Shown here piece by piece: positions 56,486-64,000 of a stretch of DNA of 64,000 bases. A program made the translations under genes and the position numbers. Location of the stretch: the NCBI GenBank assembly GCA_007922195.1, contig ML682005.1, positions 39,377,390 through 39,441,389 on the forward strand, given 5' to 3'. The notes under the pieces were generated by a model. The model searched no databases and had not been told where the DNA came from. It saw nothing but the letters and a program-made list of their open reading frames with translations. Every line of letters begins with the position of its first letter. Position 1 is the first letter of the stretch. This DNA is from Podocnemis expansa. Taxonomy: Eukaryota > Chordata > Testudines > Podocnemididae.

Positions 56486-57838
56486 GGCTATGTCTACACT
56501 GAGGGGGGGGCCTGTTAAGTTGACTGCAGGGCATGTCTGCCGTGGACAGGCAGCAGACATACCCAGTGCGCTCCTCCTCGTACCCCACCCCCGGTCTGGA
56601 TTGGGTACCCTGATCCCAGTCAGCTCCAGGGGCCAATCCGGACCAGGGACGTGATCTGACTCCTGCCCTCTGGGGAGGAGCTGGGAGCTAGGTCCAGCTC
56701 CCAGCCTGTCTGTGGGTGGCAGGGCCAGCAAAGAGGACCTAGGAGCCCAACCTGGCTCGCAGTCCTCCTCCAGGGGCAGCGGGGACTTGGAACCAGCTCC
56801 TGTCAGCCGTGACAAGCGACCTGGGGCTGAACTGGGTGACGAGTCACTTGTCACAGCTGGCAGGAGGCTCGGCAGCCTGGTCACTTTCACAGAAGCCCAG
56901 TTTGGCCCTGGGTGACTTGTCATCACCGGCAGGAGCCAGCTCCAACCTCCCACCACCTGCGGAAAGGAGCTGGAAGTGATAGCACCCTGCAGCTCCTTTC
57001 CGCAGGTGGCAAGGAGGGAGAGAGGGACTAGGAGACAGACCTGGCTCCAAGTCTCTCTCCATAGCCCAGGGGCACATCTCCCTTGGTCGCTTGGGGAGCC
57101 AGCTTGTCCTCTGGCTCCGTGCAAGCAGTCAGGGCAGGTGGAACCAGCATTTCCCCTCAGGGGGTGGGGACCAGCATCTCCCCTGGCCACTTGCAAGCAG
57201 CCAAGGGAGATGCCATTTCCCCCCTCACCCCCGTCCCTGGCCGCTTGCAAGCAGCCGGGGGATATGCCGGTCCCTGCAGGGGCCCAAGCAGCTCAGACCC
57301 TGGTGAATTTCTCAGACTCCAAACCTGTGAAATTGACCAGAAGCTGGTCAATTTCACAGGCTCCGCATCTGTGAAATTGACCAGACTCCTAGCTGCTGGC
57401 TCCGCAGTGCAAGCCTCTGGGAGCCAGATAGGCTCCCAGTGGGCTCCTAGCCCCCCTGCAGCCTACAGAGGGGGCTGAGAGCCCCATCCAGCACTCAGCC
57501 CCTCTCTGCAGGCTACATGAACTGGCTTCCAGCCCTGCCCCCAGGGCAAGGGGCTGGGAGCTGATCCAGCCCCAGCTCCTCACTACAGGGCTGGAGCTGG
57601 ATCAGGCCCCCGGGCTGGATCAGGCCTGAGCCCAATCACACCCAGGGGCAGGGAAGGAGGTAGGGTTTGCCCTATAAATTTGGCTTAAGAGCTTAAGCCA
57701 ACTTAGAGGGCAGGAGTTATTAAGTTGACTTAAGCACTTGCTTAAGTCGACTTAATGATTTCTAAATGTGTACTAGGCTTTATTTAAGTCAACTTAGGGG
57801 CCCTTAAGTCGACTTAAAGCCACAATGTAGACATAGCC
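56486..57838. mobile_element. 1.35 kb inverted-repeat DNA transposon (Chompy-like ends)
   Basis: The ends GGCTATGTCTACACTG and CAATGTAGACATAGCC are inverted repeats with one mismatch. AAGT precedes the left end and AAAGT follows the right end, so the exact target duplication is unclear. The interior is GC-rich, with short internal repeats of CAGCATCTCCCCTGGCC type; the last 150 bases are AT-rich palindromes of CTTAAGTCGACTTAAG type. A 272-codon minus-strand frame (56432-57250) runs out through the left end into flanking DNA, so it is compositional, not a transposase. Confidence 0.8.
57324..57360. repeat. perfect hairpin inside the 1.35 kb element
   Basis: CCTGTGAAATTGACCAG, spacer AAG, then CTGGTCAATTTCACAGG: 17-base arms without mismatch. 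A partial third copy, CTGTGAAATTGACCAG, follows at about 57369. Could be a transposase-binding or structural element. Confidence 0.85.
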
Positions 57839-58192
57839 AAAGTGGAATCCGTAGACCAGAAGATGAAGGTGATGGGCTCCAATGAGCAGGGGGTTGATTG
57901 GGGCTAGGAATGCATCGCTGCTAGTGCATGTGGACGCCTTTAGTTGTAGCAAAAGGCTACATCTTTCTCTCATGTGAGACCACGTAAGCAGGGGTTGAAC
58001 TGAAGCAAAAGAGGGATTGTTTCTGCTCACAAACCAAGACCCATCCATCTGAAAAAATGAGATGTTGCTAGTGATGTATTGCATAGACCTTCATGTAGTC
58101 TAGTAGTTCCCCTGTGTTCTTGTATGTTCTATACTCTGTGATTATTTGTCTTTTTTTCTTATGTGCTTGGGTAACGCAATGTCTCTGGATTG
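57839..58192. other. no gene recognised
   Basis: A 96-codon minus-strand frame (57794-58084) crosses the transposon boundary and has no recognisable homology. Confidence 0.5.
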
Positions 58193-58285
58193 TTCAGCAG
58201 CCACACAGGTTGGACCCAGGACCTCTATATCTAAAAAAGTTAGCCTCTACTATTTGAGCTAAAAGATCGATTCCTTCAAAGGCTA
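58193..58285 (-). mobile_element. tRNA-derived SINE head
   Basis: On the minus strand, TAGCTCAAATAGTAGAGGC is a good match to a tRNA A box (TRGCTCAxxxGGTAGAG), and about 30 bases later GGTCCTGGGTCCAACC matches a B box (GGTTCGAATCC type). The spacing fits a tRNA-like polymerase III promoter. No closing acceptor stem could be formed by eye, so this is a SINE head or tRNA pseudogene rather than a working tRNA. Confidence 0.65.
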
Positions 58286-59280
58286 TACAGACTAATAAAC
58301 CTCTATGTAGTCCATTCACTAGATGGAGACAGAGAGCCACATGCTTTATACTTGGCTCAGCAGTGAACTAGCTTCAGGGTTAACATCACATTGAGATGAA
58401 AGGTGCATTGTTTCAGAGTTATTATTTCAGGCTGTCAGCACACTTAGGAAGGCATCAGTTCATAATGTGGAGGTTATTTTTGCAACCATGAGGGCTCCAG
58501 GACTTAATTCTTTTAATAGAAGTTCAAAGTGAGGAGTACAAGATGTCATTTAAAAAACACTTGTTCACTCAGTCACCACATCATATTCAAATCTGGTGCC
58601 ATAAATTAGGAAAACCATTGGCAAGAGATTTCTTTTATTTGGTTTATATTTTATTGCATTACTAAGAGATGGCTACTTTTTAGGCAATCCTCCTCAGTAA
58701 TCACCAGATTCAGATATTGGCAGAATTGAGATTTTGATCAGGCAAAAATCAGAATATTTTTGCAAATCATAAAAAGGACTTTGATAACTTCCAGCTCACT
58801 CCCTCATAAAGTATGTCTGAGAAGCATGTTATCTGTCCTCTCTGTTCTTCATTTCTGTCTGAGAATGAAAGAAAGACAAATTAGAATACTGGAAAAGGAG
58901 CTGCATGCTGGACATAACCCTTACATCTTTTTCAGGACACCCTACAGTACATTTAGTGCCATTCACCTCATGTGGTTAGTCTTATGCTGGAGTGAGAGTT
59001 ATTAAGGAGATACTTGCAAATGCTGCGACTATTTGGAGTCAGTCATGTTTACATTTGTACTTTTAAAAGGATTTCCAGGCTTGTTTGTCTTTGTGGGAAT
59101 GCATAAAATATTGTGTTAGCTTTACTTTGCTCATATTTAAAATTGATATTTATTGCTTTACTACCCATGACTGTTACACAGAACTAATAAAGTGGAAGCC
59201 TTGAGCATCACAGAGGTTGTGGGGGGGATGGGGTGCACGTGTGCACAGATATTTAGGTGAGGGAGTCTAAAAACAAATGG
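58286..59280. other. no gene or named repeat recognised
   Basis: AT-rich. The frame at 58760-59005 (81 codons) has no recognisable homology. Confidence 0.5.
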
Positions 59281-59365
59281 CCAAATTCTGATCTCATCTA
59301 TATTCTCCTTTATACCAATATAAATTAAGAATAATTCCTGAGAAGTTGATGAAATTATACCGGGT
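59281..59365. repeat. fragment of palindromic amniote repeat
   Basis: AAATTCTGATCTCATCTATA and CCAATATAAATTAAGAATAA resemble the repeat at 42666-42775; the right half is lost. Confidence 0.4.
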
Positions 59366-60530
59366 TGTTAGCAATATCTGTCCAATATTCTGAAAAATAA
59401 ACAACATTTTTTTAGGGAGTCAAGGTCTTTTTTGCCTGTGTAATCACTTGAGTTTGCTTGTAGCTCAATAGCCTGTCCATTTTCAGTTAGGATATTTCTG
59501 AATGTACTCTTTAAAAATGGGAATGTGCATAATTTGAAGGCAGAACTAATGTTTAGTGTACAGAGCTTTTGTTTTTTGACGATCAGAGGCATAAAAGGGT
59601 ATAGCTGGGCAAGTCAGCACATGCAGAGCAGTGGGATTGCATGATAGTTTGAAGAGAGAAAAAAATAGCTACTCATTCAGACATCTACACTTCAGGCAAG
59701 AGAATGTTCCATGCTACCTGCTGTGGTTAGGCCAGCATTCGCTCACCTCACTTAAATGGCTGCTTCTGGGGAGGGGGATGCTGTTGTTCTGTGGCTCAGT
59801 CATTTTACAGTGTTAGCATCTGAGGGACTCCTGGGGAGCTTTTCTTTAAAAGAATATGGGTAATTATTGAAAATAATTTGTCCATACAAAAACAGCACCT
59901 GTAAATAGATTTTTAAAGTGGCAGGATTCCATATGCACAGTTAGCTATCAGAGACAGACTAGGACTGAAGGTATGATTTGGCATGGTATGTAGCCAATAA
60001 AAGCTATTTGATTCTTTGGGACAGCCTTTCCCAGGCCCAGCCCCTGCTCCACCATTTGCCTATCCCAAATTCATAGATATGTATTGACAGTTGGGCATGA
60101 AAGTTTAACATAGTTCAATTTTAGAGGAAAATCCATTAGAAAAATTTCAATTGGTTATCTTCCAGTAGCCCACTAGATTTCTGAACAGAACACATGTGAT
60201 GTTCTGCTAGTTCCCGCAGTTATGCTGGTCTTCCAGTTAAAGCCAATGTACACAGCAAACAAAGACTAGTCAAAGGTGTCTCAGGAAACCTACTGGAATT
60301 TCCATTAAGGGACCAAAAACAAGCCAAAAAAAGCAGTGAATTTGGTACCTACATTTTTTTAGCTCTCTGGGTAAAATATATATTCTGTTTGCATTTTCCT
60401 CCACAGACTACAGTGTTAGGCTTTTAAATGTGGTGGGAATCCATTGAAGGCAGTGGAAATATTTCTTACTTTGAAGACCTCATGGCCCAATTCAAAGGCC
60501 ACAGAAGCCAATCAGAGTCTTTCTTTGACA
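59366..60530. other. no gene or named repeat recognised
   Basis: AT-rich with short frames only. Confidence 0.5.
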
Positions 60531-60538
60531 CCACTGGA

Positions 60539-60687
60539 CAGGAACGGTGCTGGGGATTGTGGCGCCCCCCCACCCCCGCAGCAGAGCAGCGCATATGAGT
60601 GATGTCAGCAGGGGAGCGCAATGGCACTGTCCCCTTTTGGCACCCTGCTGCAACACAGGGGCTGCTTACCATGTAGTGCCGGCCCTG
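60539..60687. mobile_element. hAT-type MITE, 149 bp (family B)
   Basis: The right end GCCGGCCCTG and left end CAGGAACGGTG are imperfect inverted repeats. Flanks CCACTGGA (60531-60538) and TCACTGGA (60688-60695) are an 8-base duplication with one mismatch. In reverse orientation it matches the copy at 16456-16623 along its length (CAGGGCCGGC, AAGCAGCCCCTGTGTTGCAG, CCAAAAGGGGACAGTG). Confidence 0.9.
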
Positions 60688-60695
60688 TCACTGGA

Positions 60696-61990
60696 TTGAG
60701 ATCAAGCCCTGAATGACTTGTTGGAAGTCAAGTCACACAACTAGTCAGAAGCAGTGTGGGAAAAGAATCCCAAAATGGTTCTATCCATTCCACTATGCTG
60801 CCACTCCAATAACCACATTAGAACAGTAATCATGAAATACATAACTGTGTTCACATGCATTAAGAAATCTTTTGGACCCTGTTGGCAATCCAAAATTTAT
60901 CACCCACTTTCTGTGACTCATTTTTTATTTCCAACCTCTCTCACATCCTCACCCTTCTCCTTCCTTGTTTCTTCCATCCTCACAACAGGGACTAGAAAAT
61001 ATTGGGGATTAATACCTTAAATATTTCTGCCTTATGAAGAATTACTCTTTTGAGTTAAAGGAGCAAGGAAAGACACCTTTTAAGAATAGCTGTTTAAGAG
61101 ATGAATTCAAACAACAAATTAGAGATCCAGATCTGAACACCCTCAAAGCTAAGAAGCTTTTCTGTCTAGCATTTTAACTCGGGTTCATTTCTATTCTTTT
61201 TAAAAATTCTGGCCAATTATTTCTCTCAGTGATGCTTCTATGTAGAGTGGCTCTTATTCAATGTAGTGTCTCACATACATGCTAAGGTAGAAAAAATGGG
61301 AAAAGTTTTTAAAGGTCTGTGTGTCAGTGGGTGAGTTGGTGGATATTTGGGTTAATTTCCCATTATAAAACTGTTATCTGCTGGGCCCGAATCACAGTAT
61401 ATCTGAATGCAGAGTAAATTACTACTGTAGAATTAAAAGACCTTTGCAATGTTCATAACTGAAAGCTAAAGATGAGTTTCCCGTTCAGTGTAAACTAGAA
61501 ATTATTCCTCTCAATGTAAAAAGGAATATTTTAGAAATGCAATTCTTAGTCATTACCATTTTTAAAGGACTTCCTAATCCTGCATTAGAGCACTTAGTGC
61601 AACATAACCACATACATGCTCATTTCATCCCCACCCCACATTACTTAAAGCATCCAAATGTTTGGAAGTCCTATTTTGGTACTCTTATTTGAGAAGTTTA
61701 GCCCTGTCCTGTGCTTTCAAAAGGCCAAATTTTACCTCAACATCCCCAAATCAGTGGAAAATTGTGCATATACATCTGAGGTCAGAATCTGTCCCTTAAA
61801 ATTTTCCTGCATTGCATCCAAGAAGTTTTGGCTCCTGAGACTTTCAAATTTAGGAAATCAGGAATTTCAATAAAAGGCATTCTCACTTTCTTTTTGATTC
61901 TTAAATCTTTTTGATCTCTTTGTCTGATATCTCTGTGTTATGTCTGACTAGCAATAATAGCAAATTGTTTCTGTAAGTTCACCCATCTTC
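60696..61990. other. no gene or named repeat recognised
   Basis: AT-rich. Frames up to 88 codons without homology. Confidence 0.5.
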
Positions 61991-62085
61991 GAAGCATCTG
62001 AGGAAGTGGGATCTTCTCCCACAAAAGCTCATGCAAAAAATAAATCTGTTAGTCCTAAAGTGCCACACAACTCCTTGTTGTTTTT
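61991..62085 (-). mobile_element. SINE arm fragment
   Basis: On the plus strand: GAAGCATCTGAGGAAGTGGG, TCTTCTCCCACAAAAGCTCA, ATAAATCTGTTAGTCC, GTGCCACACAACTCCTTG. It matches one arm of the fold-back SINE. No head is visible, so the strand is by analogy with the head-plus-first-arm form. Confidence 0.7.
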
Positions 62086-64000
62086 TACTTTTCTGAAGTG
62101 TTACAGAGAAGAAAGGGCTTTGATCCAATAGAAACATACTGATTTAACAGCAGCCAGCTACCTTCTATTTACCACTGGTTTAAGATCACCTTGAGTTCAC
62201 AAACATACACCCATGTGCTCGCATGCGTGTGCAAGTATGCGCACACAACCACAAGCACTCACTTTAATCACATAGTGATTAAAAATTCCTATTGTTTTTG
62301 TTTTTAGAAGCAGGGATCCTACACTTTTAAAGTGTGGCAAAGCAAATCTTCTGCTGGGCTGATCAAGGAATTAGGCTATTGTCCTGCCTTTATGTTTTCC
62401 ACAATGCATCTGAGTATCACTGTCCTTAATTGTTCTTTCATCTTACTCATTGACTTGAAATCAGCATTGCTCTCCAGGAGAAGCATTAACTTGAGAACTG
62501 GGAAAGAAAAGGAAAGAGGCTTAACATACCTCAGCACTGCAGATTAAGAGCCTGTTCAAAGATGTCACCCCAGATGTGGCAGGCAACATTCCTACTTTCC
62601 CTTGGCAACAGCTGTGGAGTCATATCAGTGCTACTGCCTTATGGTGCTCAACATTATGTGAGAGAATAAAATCTGCTTTTTTTTTAATGGCTTGGGTTTG
62701 TGTTGGAGGCATAATTTTCCATTTACATTGCAAAAAGGCAAGCCTTGTATGTTTTCACTAGTGACAGGTGAGACAAAGATGAGTTGATGCCCCATAAGCA
62801 GTGCTTCCTTTTGGGGCTATTTGATACTGTGCTCAATATATCGGTTTAAGTTCATCTTTCTGTGCAGTGATCAGTGTCTCCCTCTAAAAGGTGATCACAA
62901 GTATTCGATTATAATATTTTTACTCCAATGCTTATGGCAGGTGTCTGAATTCTTATATTCTGCTTCTTATAAAAAATTGCCAGTGAAGTTAAGGGTTGTG
63001 AAAGCTGCTGAAGTCTTCTGTTTATCCACAGAGGAGTCAGCACTTTTTCAGACTGCCACATACTGCTCAACCATAAGTGTAGAAGATATGTAGCCAGTGT
63101 GTTGGAACTGAGAGAACAATTTTGTCTCCATACTCATGGAGAGGGTCAGGCCCCCATGCTGAGACTGGCCATAAAGATGCACTGAGTGCTAACTGGAGGA
63201 CTGGGGTTTTTAGTGATATGGATATTTGTATTCAGTAAGACCTGAGCAGAGCTCACCAAATTCACTTCATGTAAGCTACAGAAAACTCACAGTTTTTGGT
63301 CCCTTCTGACCTAGACTGGATTCAGAGTGGTGACCTGGAAGTAAAAGGTTATGTATTCCATCAGCATTCTCCTGAGCCAACCATCATGCCTGTATTTGAG
63401 GATGTTTTGTGATTTTGAACCATCTACATTTCAAAAATACATGAACATCAAACTTATCCCCTCTATGTATGTCGCAAAAATAGAGGAACATCAAAATCTC
63501 CATGCTTTTGAATAGCCCTGCACATGCCAACTGTAGTGCTCTGCAGTGTTCTCAGGACATTCAGTTTGCAATATGATACAGTTTTCCACTTCTGTGTGAC
63601 TGGTTTAAAAGTTATCTCATCTGTCACCCAAACCACAATATTGTATTTTAAACTCTGTCTTGGCCACTCACGTAGTGAATAAAGCTTAAAATTCTTGTCC
63701 TCACCTTGTAGGCTTTGCAAAATGCCATATTGGCTTTGCTTTGTCGAGGACAGACTAGCATCACCTCTTCATATAGTTCCCTCTCCTCTTCTTTTCTTAA
63801 TGCTCCCTGCATCTAAAACAAGTTCTCTGCCTCAGAGAAGCAGGTTCCCCCATCCTCCCTTCATTTAAATCTCTCTCAAAAACACTTTCCTCAGACTCAG
63901 CCATAAAACTCTAACCAACATCCATATAAAATGCTCTCCTCGATATACCAAAAACATTGTACATTGCCATCCTCTGGAGATCCAGTACATCGGAGGCTGA
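62086..64000. other. no gene or named repeat recognised
   Basis: Includes a purine/pyrimidine-alternating stretch at about 62205-62255 (GCATGCGTGTGCAAGTATGC) with Z-DNA-like character. Otherwise AT-rich with frames up to 90 codons and no recognisable homology. Confidence 0.5.

Noticed and set aside
56432..57250. 272-codon open frame on the minus strand
   Set aside because: It lies mainly in the GC-rich body of an inverted-repeat element and runs past its end into flanking DNA; proline/glycine/serine-rich with no domain. Overlapping frames on the other strand are equally long-winded, a sign of composition.
58193..58285. Possible functional tRNA gene
   Set aside because: A and B boxes are recognisable, but no acceptor stem pairs and the B box is diverged; fits a tRNA-derived SINE head.

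Overview
This window looks like gene-poor nuclear DNA from an amniote, most likely a turtle. I found no protein-coding exon, rRNA or functional tRNA that I can support. Every open reading frame is short, or lies in GC-rich transposon interior, or is a decayed LINE fragment. The turtle call rests on remembered repeat types: CR1 LINEs with tails built from repeated TCATAGAA (minus strand), a SINE whose head begins TTCCAAAGGGGTAGCC, CORE-SINE/MIR copies, and inverted-repeat elements whose ends carry GTCTACAC. The elements full of TTTCGAAA palindromes make me think of a softshell turtle; that is weaker, from memory only. The window could be intergenic or inside a very long intron.

Layout. 0-8 kb: AT-rich unique sequence with a 1.18 kb hAT-type element (1904-3083), a small hAT-like element and a CT-rich block. 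8.7-12.2 kb: one 3.55 kb hAT-type element with a perfect 8-base target duplication, itself holding a palindromic MITE and a SINE. 12.4-25 kb: palindromic MITEs, several fold-back SINEs, a (CA)n tract with a 10-N gap, a 1.48 kb LTR-like insertion inside a SINE, two nested CR1 tails and a PIF/Harbinger-like element. 25-38 kb: mostly single-copy-looking AT-rich sequence, with one hAT-type element (33423-34180) that is a giant hairpin. 38.7-48.3 kb: CR1-rich, including a nearly full-length minus-strand CR1 (about 42.8-48.3 kb) broken by three hAT-type insertions. 48.8-64 kb: MIR copies, CR1 tails, short SINEs, a 1.35 kb inverted-repeat element and a second copy of a small hAT family, between unannotated stretches.

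No genes work together here. What the window offers is an unusually legible record of transposon layering: most insertions can be bounded to the base by target-site duplications, the nesting gives a relative order of activity, and at least three kinds of element have evolved long fold-back structure. Some AT-rich, repeat-free stretches could be conserved regulatory DNA, but that needs alignment.
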